64,000 nucleotides of DNA from Stenotrophomonas sp. ASS1 (GTDB lineage: Bacteria; Pseudomonadota; Gammaproteobacteria; Xanthomonadales; Xanthomonadaceae): positions 1,694,001-1,758,000 of the forward strand of contig NZ_CP031167.1 in the NCBI RefSeq assembly GCF_004346925.1, in the 5' to 3' direction. This document shows, in pieces, positions 52,502 through 60,654 of this stretch (position 1 is the stretch's first letter; each line of letters starts with the position of its first letter). The translations under genes were made by a program, and so were the position numbers. The notes under the pieces are model-generated. The model saw nothing but the letters and a program-made list of their open reading frames with translations, had not been told where the DNA came from and did no database searches.

Positions 52502-53982
52502 ACGCTGTGCCCGACTACCTGGGCAACGTCGCCCATCTGCGCGTGCCGCCGCATTCCGTACCGGCCGAGCAGTCGGTCCTCGGCGCGCTTCTCCTGGTCG
52601 GGGAGTCGCTGGCTCAGATCCGCGACCAGCTGGCAGCGGAGGACTTCTACCGCCGCGAGCACCAGCTGATCTACCAGGGCATCTGCGGCGTGGCCGACCT
52701 GAAGCGCGAGGTCGACGTGGTGACCGTGGGCGACTGGATCACGGCCAACGTCGAGATCGGCGCCCAAGAGCTGGTGGCCACCGTCTACGACCTAGCCGGC
52801 AGCACGCCCTCGGCGGCCAACGTTCGTGCCTATGCGGAGATCGTGCGCAACAAGGCGCTGCTGCGGCAGCTGATCGAGACCACCACCGACATCGCAGACA
52901 ACGCCTACGCCGCCAGCGACGATGAGGCGGAGGAGGTCGTGTCTGCCTCGGCGACGAAGCTGGCAAGCCTGACCGTGAAGTCGAGTGGCAGCGGCGGCCT
53001 GGTGCTAGTGCGCAGTGGCGTGCAGAAGGCCTGGGACGAAATGGAAGCCCGGTTCCACGGTGAGGGCACGCAAGGCCTGGTGCCGAAGTGGAGCAGCGTG
53101 CGCCGCAAGATCCCGTACCTGGAGCCGACCGACCTGATGGTGCTGGGCGCACGCCCGTCTATGGGCAAGACCGCGCATGCCTTGAACTGGGCCGAGGACG
53201 CGGCTGCCAGCGGCAGGAACGTCGCGGCCTTCAGCCTGGAGATGTCCGCCTCGCAGTGGAGCCTGCGGCTGATGGCGGCCCATGCCGGAGTCGACCTGAA
53301 TCGCATGCGCGAGAAGGGCGCTCTGAACAACGACGAGTGGGCGCGCCTCTCGCAGGCCCGCAACTACATCCAGTCGCTGCCGTTGGCGATCGATGACTGC
53401 GGCGCGCTGTCGGTCGATGCTTTGGCAGCGCGGGCCTCCCGCATGCATGCCAAGGTTCCGGGCGGCCTGGGCCTGATCGTCGTTGACTACCTGCAGCTGC
53501 TGACCGGCAAGGCCAAGTCGGAGAACCGAAACGACGAGGTGTCGTACATCTCGCGCCGCCTGAAGGGTCTGGCCAAGGAACTGAACTGCCCGGTGATGGC
53601 GCTGTCCCAGCTCAATCGCAGCGTGGAGAAGAGCCTCGACAAGCGCCCCGGCATGGCCGATCTGCGCGAGTCCGGTGCCATCGAGCAAGACGCCGACGTG
53701 ATCGCGTTCCTGTACCGCGATGACTACTACAGCAAGGATGCCTGCGGCGCGCCGGGGATCTCCGAGCTGATCGTGGCGAAGAACCGCCAGGGCGAAACCG
53801 GGACCTGCTACTTGCAGCACCGGCTGCAGTGCAGCGCCTTCGATGACTACACAGGCCCGCGGCCGAACTACAGCCTGAAGGGAACCTCGACCGTCGGCGG
53901 TGGCGATGATGACTTCGACGTGCCGGCTTCGGGCCGCCGCCGTCGCAGCCGCCGCGACCTTGCCGCAGGAGACGACGCATGA
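52498..53982 (+). CDS. Phage replicative DnaB-like helicase
   Basis: A 494-aa hexameric DNA helicase. The N-terminal DnaB domain (PPHSVPAEQSVLGALLL) is followed by the RecA core with Walker A GARPSMGKT (about 216-224), Walker B LIVVDYLQLL and the glutamine loop LSQLNRSVE. It unwinds DNA at the phage fork. It starts with GTG overlapping the initiator-like gene (GTGA). Confidence 0.92.
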   Translation: MNAVPDYLGNVAHLRVPPHSVPAEQSVLGALLLVGESLAQIRDQLAAEDFYRREHQLIYQGICGVADLKREVDVVTVGDWITANVEIGAQELVATVYDLAGSTPSAANVRAYAEIVRNKALLRQLIETTTDIADNAYAASDDEAEEVVSASATKLASLTVKSSGSGGLVLVRSGVQKAWDEMEARFHGEGTQGLVPKWSSVRRKIPYLEPTDLMVLGARPSMGKTAHALNWAEDAAASGRNVAAFSLEMSASQWSLRLMAAHAGVDLNRMREKGALNNDEWARLSQARNYIQSLPLAIDDCGALSVDALAARASRMHAKVPGGLGLIVVDYLQLLTGKAKSENRNDEVSYISRRLKGLAKELNCPVMALSQLNRSVEKSLDKRPGMADLRESGAIEQDADVIAFLYRDDYYSKDACGAPGISELIVAKNRQGETGTCYLQHRLQCSAFDDYTGPRPNYSLKGTSTVGGGDDDFDVPASGRRRRSRRDLAAGDDA

Positions 53983-54611
53983 CCGCGATGACAGCAGCTG
54001 CACGGAAGATTCGCGCGAAGCGGGCCAGCCGGCCCATCTATGCCATCTGCCTGCGTCTGGTCGATCCGGCCACAGGCGAGGAGATCGGCGCGTTCGCCCC
54101 GAGCAACGACATCGATCGCAGGCTGGCCAAGGACCGCGGCTACCGCGTCGGCCATGAGTACCGGCTGGAAATCAAGGCCTCGCGCAATGCCGCGTTCCAC
54201 CGCCTAGCCCACGTCATCGGGCACCTGCTGGTCGACAACGTCGAGGCGTTCCGTGACCTGGACGCGCATGCCGCGCTGAAGCAGGTGCAGCTGGAGTCGG
54301 GCATCTGCTGCGAGATGGTGGAGATGGACGCCAGCCCGGTGGTCAAGGCGCTGCTGGACGCGGCCGAGACTGTGCTGGGCGCCGGCGCGCGCAAGGTGCT
54401 GTCGGGCGTGCTGCCGGAGATCCGTACCATTCCGGTGAAGGTGGCCCAGTCCCTGGCCTTCGATTCGATGGAGGAGGAGGACTTCGCCGCCTTCTTCAAG
54501 GGCATCACAGCCTGGATCGGTGACCACTACGCGCACGTCATGCTGGACGACGTGCGCGCTGACTACTGGCGGATGGTCAACGGCCGGCAGAGGCAGGAGA
54601 GGGCGGCATGA
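53979..54611 (+). CDS. DUF1367-like phage protein (210 aa)
   Basis: The middle segment VGHEYRLEIKASRNAAFHRLAHVIGHLLVDN and the later FDSMEEEDFAAFFKGITAWIGDHY fit the DUF1367/NinX-type family often found in replication modules. Biochemical role unknown. ATGA overlap with the helicase gene. Confidence 0.65.
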   Translation: MTAMTAAARKIRAKRASRPIYAICLRLVDPATGEEIGAFAPSNDIDRRLAKDRGYRVGHEYRLEIKASRNAAFHRLAHVIGHLLVDNVEAFRDLDAHAALKQVQLESGICCEMVEMDASPVVKALLDAAETVLGAGARKVLSGVLPEIRTIPVKVAQSLAFDSMEEEDFAAFFKGITAWIGDHYAHVMLDDVRADYWRMVNGRQRQERAA

Positions 54612-54613
54612 TG

Positions 54614-55144
54614 CTAGTCGAGGAGAGCTCTCATCGTGAGGGTGCCCGAGCAGAGCTTCTGGTAAGCGGTCTCCAGCCACTGAGCCTGTCGATCATCAAG
54701 CTCTTTGATGTCCTCCCCACGTTGTGCGAGAGCACCGCGCCTGAGTTGGTACGACTCGGCGCGTTTGATGAGTCCGAACGCGGTTTGGATGGGGTCGGCT
54801 ACCCCGTCCAGCAGGTGAAGTTCGGCCATGGGAACCTTGCAATCGCGCGCGCCGGTGAGGGCTTCAGCGATGGCGGAAAGATCGACGGCACCAACCATGG
54901 AGTTGTTTACCTCGGCCGTCTTCTGAAGGTAGTCGCGCAGAAGTTCAAGATCGTGGAAGTACTGGAGGGCGAAACTCTTCGCACGCCGTATGGCCTCCTG
55001 TCGCTTCAGTGCACGATCGCGAGCGGCGAAGCGCGCTGGGACGTAGATCGCAACGATGCCAACCAGCACGGCGGACGCCAGCTGGAGCCATGCCAGCGTA
55101 TCGCCGGCAGCGGCGGCGGTCTCAATGATGATCGTCCTGTCCAT
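54614..55144 (-). CDS. Counter-oriented membrane-anchored phage protein (cassette 3)
   Basis: A 176-aa protein on the minus strand inside the plus-strand operon. N-terminal helix region MDRTIIIETAAAAGDTLAW followed by hydrophobic LASAVLVGIVAIYVPARF and then a soluble helical domain. The layout matches cassettes 1 and 2, though sequence identity is weak. AGGGGGAACC precedes the ATG. The gene fits exactly between 54611 and 55171. The plus-strand ORF over the same span is judged a shadow. Confidence 0.68.
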   Translation of the reverse strand: MDRTIIIETAAAAGDTLAWLQLASAVLVGIVAIYVPARFAARDRALKRQEAIRRAKSFALQYFHDLELLRDYLQKTAEVNNSMVGAVDLSAIAEALTGARDCKVPMAELHLLDGVADPIQTAFGLIKRAESYQLRRGALAQRGEDIKELDDRQAQWLETAYQKLCSGTLTMRALLD

Positions 55145-55170
55145 GGTTCCCCCTTTGGTTGGAGGAAAGC

Positions 55171-55566
55171 ATGAAGCGAGGAAGGTCGACCGGCAAGAAG
55201 ACCAAGGCCCAGCTCGCCCGGCTCGACGCCATCAAGGACATCGGGTGCATCGTGGCCCACAGCCTTGGGATCCGGTTCGGTGAGAAGCCTGTGCCGGCCG
55301 AGGAGCACCACCTGACCGTTGGCGGGAAGCACGGCCAGAAGCGGCGCGGGCATGACTTCACCATCGGCCTGAACCCGTGGTCTCACCGCGGCGAGCCGTT
55401 CGGCGGCATGTCCGCCGCCCGGTGCGAGGAACTGTTCGGACCGTCCTACGCCCGCCAGCCCCGGAAGTTCCGGCTGGAGGTCGGCAGCGATGACTACCTG
55501 CTGGACCTCCAGAACACCCTGATCGAAAAGCACCTGGAGAAGACCTCATGGCGACCAGCCGCCTGA
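55171..55566 (+). CDS. Ref-like (RecA-dependent) HNH-type nuclease
   Basis: A 131-aa protein with a short basic N-terminus and the Ref/HNH-like segment EEHHLTVGGKHGQKRRGHDFTIGLNPWSHRG, then FGPSYAR. In phage P1 the Ref family makes RecA-dependent breaks and enhances recombination. The usual Cys/His zinc pair is partly altered (NPW-S-H), so activity is uncertain. GGAGG precedes the ATG at 55171. It overlaps the resolvase gene by 19 bp. Confidence 0.72.
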   Translation: MKRGRSTGKKTKAQLARLDAIKDIGCIVAHSLGIRFGEKPVPAEEHHLTVGGKHGQKRRGHDFTIGLNPWSHRGEPFGGMSAARCEELFGPSYARQPRKFRLEVGSDDYLLDLQNTLIEKHLEKTSWRPAA

Positions 55567-56087
55567 TTATCAGCATCGACCCCGGCCGGACCGGTGCCAT
55601 CGCCGCGCTGGTCGACGGCGCGCCAGGCCCGGTGATCGACATGCCGCTGCTGACTGTGGGGGAGAACCAGGAAGTCGATGCCCGTGGCATCGCTCTGTTC
55701 ATCCGCGCGGCGAAGGACCAGAACCCCGGCGCGGAGGTAGTGGGGGTGATCGAAAGGGTGCGCGCGATGCCGCCGAGGAAGGGGCCGGACGGAAAGGAGG
55801 AGCGCAAGGCCGGTCCCCAGTCGTCCTTCAACTTCGGCGACCATTACGGCAAGGCCAAGGCAGCATTCGAGCTGCTGGGTATTCCCTACATGCGTGCGGA
55901 GCCTGCCAGCTGGAAGCGCCGGTTCGGACTGACCGGCCAGGACAAGGACGCGGCGCGGCTGCTTGCCATCAAGCGGTTCCCGGATGCAGCACACCTGCTG
56001 AACCTGAAGAAGCACAACGGCCGGGCCGACGCGCTCTTGATCGGACTCTGGGCCGAGCACCAGCTGGCCATGGGAGTAGCAGCATGA
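55548..56087 (+). CDS. RuvC-like Holliday-junction resolvase
   Basis: A 179-aa RNase H-fold protein with the acidic triad Asp11 (SIDPGRTGA), Glu69 (GVIERV) and Asp161 (NGRADALLIG), and His156 nearby, as in phage/bacterial RuvC homologues. It should cut branched DNA before packaging. Confidence 0.85.
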   Translation: MATSRLIISIDPGRTGAIAALVDGAPGPVIDMPLLTVGENQEVDARGIALFIRAAKDQNPGAEVVGVIERVRAMPPRKGPDGKEERKAGPQSSFNFGDHYGKAKAAFELLGIPYMRAEPASWKRRFGLTGQDKDAARLLAIKRFPDAAHLLNLKKHNGRADALLIGLWAEHQLAMGVAA

Positions 56088-56452
56088 GTGACGAAAATGT
56101 GGTTCGGCTGCCGGTCAAGCCGAAGGACGCCCCGGCCAATGAACTGACGATCGTCCGCACCTACGGCAGCTGCGCCCACAGTCACTTCCTGGTGGATGAG
56201 CGCGCATCGGAAGTGACTTGCCGGGACTGTGGCGAGAAGCTCAATCCGGTCTGGGCATTGGCGCAGCTGGCCCGCGAGGACAGCAGTCTCATCCAGCGCT
56301 GGTCTCTCCTTTCGGCCCATGTTCGCCTGCTGCAAGGCCGTACGAAGGTGAAGTGCACCAGCTGCCAGAAGATGGTCACGATCCCCAGCGGGGTTTCCGA
56401 TTGGAAGGTCAGGGACTTGGCCGAGCACATCCGCAAGGAAGAGGGCCTGTGA
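56084..56452 (+). CDS. Phage zinc-binding protein (122 aa)
   Basis: Contains C-x2-C at CRDCGEK and CTSCQKM, plus an earlier Cys/His group (GSCAHSHF); at least one zinc site is likely. ATGA overlap with the RuvC-like gene. Function unknown. Confidence 0.65.
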   Translation: MSDENVVRLPVKPKDAPANELTIVRTYGSCAHSHFLVDERASEVTCRDCGEKLNPVWALAQLAREDSSLIQRWSLLSAHVRLLQGRTKVKCTSCQKMVTIPSGVSDWKVRDLAEHIRKEEGL

Positions 56453-56661
56453 CGGCGGCCGAACTGCGCATGCAGAAGCGCTACCGGTCTTACGTGCAAA
56501 AGCACGGCCGCTGCTCGGTCTGCCAGTTCCGCACCGCCGGCGCTGAGGGCTTCCACTGCAAGGGCTGGCCAGAGCGGGCCGGTACCTGCGACACCGACAG
56601 GAAGCTGCCGGTGTTCCGATTCGATGACGCTGTTCTGGATGGCATGCGCGATGCGCGCTGA
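56449..56661 (+). CDS. Cys-rich phage protein (70 aa)
   Basis: GTG start at 56449 overlaps the previous stop (GTGA). C-x2-C (RCSVCQF), then HCKG and CDTD give a plausible four-ligand zinc site. No family recognised. Confidence 0.6.
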   Translation: MTAAELRMQKRYRSYVQKHGRCSVCQFRTAGAEGFHCKGWPERAGTCDTDRKLPVFRFDDAVLDGMRDAR

Positions 56662-56669
56662 GGTGACCC

Positions 56670-57065
56670 ATGGATAAAAAGCAGCTCGAAGCGCGCCTGG
56701 TCCAGTGGGCTGAGGAGTACGGCGGCGGCCGCTATGAAAACATCGGTTTCGCAAGTCGGAACGTGCTGCAGTCGCTGATCGAGCATCAGGGTTTCATGCC
56801 GGGCGGTGGCGGATATCGCGGCATCCTGATCAACACGCCTGGCGATGAAGTGCAGTCCGCCGTGCTTGCCATGGAGGCATTCGGCTACGTCCGCCCGGCC
56901 CGAACCCTTCGTTGCGAGTACTTCCTGAAGAGCGCGCCCTTGGAGCTGAAGCTGCAGAACCTGAGGCGCGTGGGGATTGATATCAAACGTCCCACCTACT
57001 ACGACTACCTCGCAATCGGAAAGGCATTCGTAATGGGTCAGCTTTCAAAGGAGATGGCAGCATGA
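56670..57065 (+). CDS. Phage protein, candidate late antiterminator (131 aa)
   Basis: LEARLVQWAEEYGGGRYENIGFASRNVLQSLIEHQGF, then EVQSAVLAMEAFGYVRPARTLRCEYF. The shape and place, at the end of the early operon just before a 300-bp gap and the lysis genes, fit a Q-type antiterminator. This is inference from position and faint resemblance; no diagnostic motif is seen. Confidence 0.5.
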   Translation: MDKKQLEARLVQWAEEYGGGRYENIGFASRNVLQSLIEHQGFMPGGGGYRGILINTPGDEVQSAVLAMEAFGYVRPARTLRCEYFLKSAPLELKLQNLRRVGIDIKRPTYYDYLAIGKAFVMGQLSKEMAA

Positions 57066-57445
57066 AGATGGTCGTTTACATGATGATCGCTGATGCTTGC
57101 TGTGGAGATAGTTTCTGCAAGATCGGTGTGACCACCGACCTCGCGGCTAGGGTCAGCGCGGTGCAGACCGGATGTCCGATGCCGATCACTGACGTGGCGT
57201 ATCTGGAGCTTCCACGCGGCGCCCGGCAGGCAGAGACGCTGTTCCACAGCAAGCTTCAGGCGTTCCACACGCAAGGCGAGTGGTTCCGGATGAACCTGTC
57301 GAACCCTGACCACAAACGCGCCATGGCCGAGGCAACGGCAGTGGTGCTGCGGCACCACGGGCTGAGCGAAACGCGCTGGAAGCATATGAGCCTCGACGCC
57401 GTGCGATCGCTCTGCAGGGTGTTGCGTCTAGACAATGCGGCCTAG
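57062..57445 (+). CDS. T5orf172/MUG113-type GIY-YIG-like protein
   Basis: A 127-aa protein: YMMIADACCGDSFCKIGVTTDLAARVSAVQTGCP and QAETLFHSKLQAFHTQGEWFRM match the T5orf172 (Mug113) branch of the GIY-YIG nuclease fold, where KIG and the later E/W residues are conserved. It may be a homing-type or phage-encoded nuclease. Overlaps the previous gene by four bases. Confidence 0.7.
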   Translation: MKMVVYMMIADACCGDSFCKIGVTTDLAARVSAVQTGCPMPITDVAYLELPRGARQAETLFHSKLQAFHTQGEWFRMNLSNPDHKRAMAEATAVVLRHHGLSETRWKHMSLDAVRSLCRVLRLDNAA

Positions 57446-57747
57446 AAACTGGGCACCTTCGCGAAGTACCCACTTCCGGCACCTGATGACCACATTCGAA
57501 GCCCTGGCAGCCGCCGGGGCTTCGTCGTATCTACCGATCAACCATCGCGCCGAAACCCCCTCCGCTCGCCGTGAGGCGATTGGGGCTGGCGTCTACGCAA
57601 CCGGGCGGTTTGCATCCCTGGCGCTACGGCGCAGGGAAGCGCCTAGGCAGCGGTGGTGATCGGCCCTCTACGCCCGCAGCCCCCCGGACCAACCACATCC
57701 TCGCGCACCAGCCGGTTGCGGGGCGGGCACCTATGCAGGAACACCCC
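57446..57747. other. 302-bp gap before the lysis cassette
   Basis: No convincing gene. CGAAGCCC (57498-57505) and GGGCTTCG (57517-57524) form a hairpin that could be an early-operon terminator (the antiterminator target). A late promoter is expected here but no consensus is clear. Confidence 0.5.
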
Positions 57748-58230
57748 ATGAGCCAGTTCGACCAGATCATCGACCGGGTGCTGGCCCATGAGGGCGGCTA
57801 CGTCAACGACCCGCGCGATCCAGGCGGCGAAACCCAGTGGGGCATCAGCAAGCGCTCCTATCCCCAGCTCAACATCCGGGCGCTGACCCGCGCTGACGCA
57901 GTGGAGATCTACCGCCGGGACTTCTGGCAGCGGGTGCGGGGCGACGAGCTGCACAAGGCGTTCGCCTTCCAGGCACTGGATGCGGCTGTGAACCACGGGA
58001 TCGGCAACGCCGTCCGCTGGCTGCAGCGCGCCGCTGGCGTCGCTGACGACGGGATCATCGGGCCACGAACGCTGGCTGCTGTTGCTCAGGCAGATCCCGC
58101 AGACCTGGTGCTGCTGTTCAACGCGGAGCGCCTGGAGTTCTACGCAAAGCTGGGTACATTCGACGCGTTCGGGCGAGGCTGGACCCGGCGAGTAGCCGGC
58201 AACCTGCGGTACGCTGCCAAGGACAACTGA
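57748..58230 (+). CDS. Phage endolysin, glycoside hydrolase 108 (N-acetylmuramidase)
   Basis: A 160-aa enzyme without signal peptide. The active-site motif EGGYVNDPRDPGGETQWGIS (Glu15) is the GH108 hallmark, followed by a peptidoglycan-binding-type segment (VADDGIIGPRTLAAV). It degrades host peptidoglycan once the holin opens the membrane. AGGA precedes the ATG at 57748; an ATG 15 bases upstream is less well placed. Confidence 0.9.
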   Translation: MSQFDQIIDRVLAHEGGYVNDPRDPGGETQWGISKRSYPQLNIRALTRADAVEIYRRDFWQRVRGDELHKAFAFQALDAAVNHGIGNAVRWLQRAAGVADDGIIGPRTLAAVAQADPADLVLLFNAERLEFYAKLGTFDAFGRGWTRRVAGNLRYAAKDN

Positions 58231-58556
58231 TGTCGGTGACCAAGAAGAAGGCCAAGCTCTCGCCGGTCAACCAGTTGCAGGGCGTGCTGGTGGTGCTGGA
58301 GAACCAGAAGGCCAAGAACCCGACCGCCGAGTTGCTGCTGGCCATCCGCGAGATGGTGAGCGACGCACTGGCGGTGCTGCAGGAGCCGGACCCCACCAAG
58401 CAGCGCATTGCGTTTGTGCTGCTGGCGGTCCAGCAGTCGACCCAGGTGGCGGTGAAGGTGGTGCGCGGCAAGCGCCTCACCCGGGTGACCATCATCGACC
58501 AGCCGCTCTATCACTGGGCGCTGGAGGAAATTCACTCACTGGCAGGTGCGGCATGA
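58230..58556 (+). CDS. Lysis-cassette protein of unknown function (108 aa)
   Basis: MSVTKKKAKLSPVNQLQGVL, helical, no membrane segment. TGATG overlap with the endolysin and ATGA overlap with the holin-like gene show a coupled cassette. Confidence 0.55.
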   Translation: MSVTKKKAKLSPVNQLQGVLVVLENQKAKNPTAELLLAIREMVSDALAVLQEPDPTKQRIAFVLLAVQQSTQVAVKVVRGKRLTRVTIIDQPLYHWALEEIHSLAGAA

Positions 58557-58768
58557 CCTTCGCGACCCGCAACATCGGCGCCGCGCGCGTCGGCATCGCC
58601 GTGCTGGTGCTGTTCCTGCTCGGCATGGCCATGGCCGCCCTAATTGCGGTGGCAATCCCGCCGGAGAACAAGGACTCGTTCGGCATGCTGATCGGCGGTC
58701 TGAACAACGCTACCGGCATGGTCATCGGTTACTTCTTCGGTATGACCCGCAAGGGTCCGGGGGCCTGA
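58553..58768 (+). CDS. Holin-like membrane protein (71 aa)
   Basis: Two transmembrane helices (VGIAVLVLFLLGMAMAALIAVAI and GMVIGYFFGM), small size and position between endolysin and spanin fit a class II holin that makes the lysis hole. The charged segment between the helices is short. Confidence 0.75.
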   Translation: MTFATRNIGAARVGIAVLVLFLLGMAMAALIAVAIPPENKDSFGMLIGGLNNATGMVIGYFFGMTRKGPGA

Positions 58769-58769
58769 C

Positions 58770-59246
58770 ATGAACCGGATCGCCATCTACCTGCTGGTGT
58801 TCGTCGCTTGGTCGGCTGGCATGTTCGGTGCCGGATGGGCTTGGCGTGGTGACCAGGCTGAGCGCGACGCATCTGACAAGTTGCTATCAAGTACCGCGCA
58901 AGCTTTACAGCAAGAGCAGTCGGTGCGGGCCACTGAACACCGGCAGGCCGACACCCTGGCCACCATCGGAGCCAAGCATGAAGAAGATCGCACTGCGGCC
59001 ACGGCCGTTCCTGCTGCTGTTGTGGCTGACCTGCGCGCTGGGCGTCTCCAGCTGCGCGACGACCTCGCCACCTGCAACACCGCTCGCCTGTCCCAAGCCG
59101 TCGCCGGCGCCGTCGAACGTGACCAGGCAGCCCAACTACGAGCAGAGGTCGCGGGCGCTCTTGTTCAAATCGGACGTGACGCAGACGACCACGTCCGCGC
59201 CTGCCAGGCAGTCATCGCAGCAGACCGTGCCGAGGTGATGCGATGA
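58770..59246 (+). CDS. Rz: Rz-like inner-membrane spanin
   Basis: A 158-aa protein with an N-terminal signal-anchor (IAIYLLVFVAWSAGMFGAGWAW) and a long periplasmic coiled coil. It should span the periplasm with Rz1 to fuse inner and outer membranes at lysis. The Rz1 gene lies wholly inside it in another frame. Confidence 0.8.
   Translation: MNRIAIYLLVFVAWSAGMFGAGWAWRGDQAERDASDKLLSSTAQALQQEQSVRATEHRQADTLATIGAKHEEDRTAATAVPAAVVADLRAGRLQLRDDLATCNTARLSQAVAGAVERDQAAQLRAEVAGALVQIGRDADDHVRACQAVIAADRAEVMR
58978..59238 (+). CDS. Rz1: Nested Rz1-like outer-membrane lipoprotein spanin
   Basis: An 86-aa lipoprotein in the +1 frame inside Rz. MKKIALRPRPFLLLLWLTCAL is its signal peptide, lipobox VSSC, then the Pro-rich stretch SPPATPLACPKPSPAP typical of o-spanins. 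It is anchored to the outer membrane and binds Rz. Confidence 0.75.
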   Translation: MKKIALRPRPFLLLLWLTCALGVSSCATTSPPATPLACPKPSPAPSNVTRQPNYEQRSRALLFKSDVTQTTTSAPARQSSQQTVPR

Positions 59247-59443
59247 GCCTGCACGACCGGCTGCGTCGGATAGAGCTGCAGCAGGAAGAGCAGCGCCAAG
59301 CCACCGCCAGACTGGAAGGAAAGGTTGATGCCTTGTTGGCGGCGCTGGAAGCTGAAGGCGAGGAAGAGCAGGAAGAGCCAGCCCGTAACCTCGACGGTGA
59401 GCTGCTGCCCGGCGATCGCGAGCAGTCGCAGAGTCTCGGCTGA
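59243..59443 (+). CDS. Small coiled-coil phage protein (66 aa)
   Basis: MSLHDRLRRIELQQEEQRQATARL with a strongly acidic tail. ATGA overlap with Rz and with the next gene. Function unknown. Confidence 0.6.
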   Translation: MSLHDRLRRIELQQEEQRQATARLEGKVDALLAALEAEGEEEQEEPARNLDGELLPGDREQSQSLG

Positions 59444-59757
59444 TGGGCATCGTCACGATCATCCCGCCACCGGTGGACGACCGGTCGGGGCTGACCCGTA
59501 CCCAGGGCACCAAGGTGCTGGTCGACGGCCAAGAGCTGAAGGGTGTGACCAAGGTAGAGCTGGTCGCCAGCGTCGACGACGTGTGGCGCGCCCGCATCGA
59601 GTGCGTTGCTCAGGTGCAGGTGATGCCTGGCATGTTGCTGGAGGTGGAATCACACCGGCGGCTGTCGTGGTGGCGGAGGCTCGCGTACCGCATTGCTGGT
59701 GCGGACATCGACGCCACAAGCCTGACCTGCAGCGCACGCAGGAGCGAGAAGCCCTGA
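59443..59757 (+). CDS. Phage protein of unknown function (104 aa)
   Basis: MGIVTIIPPPVDDRSGLTRTQG; mostly beta, including GTKVLVDGQELKGVTKVELV. Its stop overlaps the HNH gene's ATG. No family recognised. Confidence 0.6.
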   Translation: MGIVTIIPPPVDDRSGLTRTQGTKVLVDGQELKGVTKVELVASVDDVWRARIECVAQVQVMPGMLLEVESHRRLSWWRRLAYRIAGADIDATSLTCSARRSEKP

Positions 59758-60080
59758 TGGCGAGGGTCACCACACTGGCACCGCGCATCGCCAGCGCACC
59801 CAGCAGGCTGAAGCCCACCACCCCCGTGGTGCCCACCTACGGGAAAGGAAGGGGCGGTAGGCCCTGGCGTAGGAAGCGGGATGCAGTCATGCAGCGGGAC
59901 CAGTACCTGTGCCAGCCCTGCAAGCAGCAGGGACGGATCACCGAGGCAACTGAGGTGGACCACATCGTCAACGTGGCCGAGGGCGGCAGCGACGACGACA
60001 CGAACCTGCAGGCGATCTGCACCGAATGCCATGGGGTGAAGACCCAGGCAGAGGCAAGGCGAGGCGCGGCGCGACGTTGA
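59757..60080 (+). CDS. Phage HNH endonuclease
   Basis: A 107-aa nuclease: MQRDQYLCQPC, then EVDHIVNVAEGG...NLQAICTECHGVKT, the complete HNH/zinc set (two C-x2-C and DH...N...H). In HK97-like phages an HNH protein beside the small terminase is needed for cos-site cleavage. It starts at the previous stop (TGATG). Confidence 0.9.
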   Translation: MARVTTLAPRIASAPSRLKPTTPVVPTYGKGRGGRPWRRKRDAVMQRDQYLCQPCKQQGRITEATEVDHIVNVAEGGSDDDTNLQAICTECHGVKTQAEARRGAARR

Positions 60081-60240
60081 AGCGAACGCGTGGAACCACA
60101 CGCGACGCGACAACTGTTTCACATCGGCGGGAACAGGCCGGGGGGGAGGGAGGAAACTTCAGACCCTTTGCCACGGACACCCGCCGCCCACTCATTCAGA
60201 GGTTTTTTTCTCGGCCGGGATTTCGGGCTGAGGGTCATTT
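60081..60240. other. 160-bp gap before terminase, candidate cos region
   Basis: No gene. Holds a G-run (GGGGGGG near 60140) and a T-run (TTTTTTT near 60203). cos sites of HK97-type phages lie near the HNH/TerS genes, so this is the most likely place; no cos sequence is identified. Confidence 0.35.
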
Positions 60241-60654
60241 ATGCGCAAAAACACGAAACCTGGGCGCCCGGCGTTCAAGGCCACTGCCGTGCAGCGCCGG
60301 TTGGTCACCAATGCAGCGGCCAGCGGCATGACGCATCAGGAGATTTCGATCGCGCTGGGGATCTCCCGGAACACCCTGGAGAAGTACTTCGAGAAGGAGA
60401 TTTCGGCCGCCGCACTGCGCCGACGCATGGAGGTGATGGACGCGATGGCGAGGACGGCACTTAAGGGCAACGTGGCGGCCCAGAAAGCATTCCTTGCGCA
60501 GGTCCCCACGCTGGCTGCGCCACCGGTGCCGCAGGAGAAGCCGGTGGGCAAGAAGGAGAAGGCCAACGCTGATGCGGTGGGTGCCGAGGCCGGTACCGGG
60601 TGGGAGGAGCTGCTTGGCAACAACGTCACCCCGATCACCAGGGCGGTCAAGTAA
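60241..60654 (+). CDS. terS: Terminase small subunit
   Basis: A 137-aa protein. HTH SGMTHQEISIALGISRNTLEKYF (about 29-51) for recognition of the packaging site, then a helical oligomerisation part. It is directly followed by the large subunit and preceded by an HNH nuclease, the standard packaging order. Confidence 0.85.
   Translation: MRKNTKPGRPAFKATAVQRRLVTNAAASGMTHQEISIALGISRNTLEKYFEKEISAAALRRRMEVMDAMARTALKGNVAAQKAFLAQVPTLAAPPVPQEKPVGKKEKANADAVGAEAGTGWEELLGNNVTPITRAVK

Noticed and set aside
54608..55174. A 188-aa plus-strand frame over cassette 3
   Set aside because: The minus-strand protein has better codon use, an RBS and a membrane segment.
57435..57659. A 74-aa frame before the endolysin
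   Set aside because: It starts inside the end of the previous gene, has no RBS and its composition is not protein-like.
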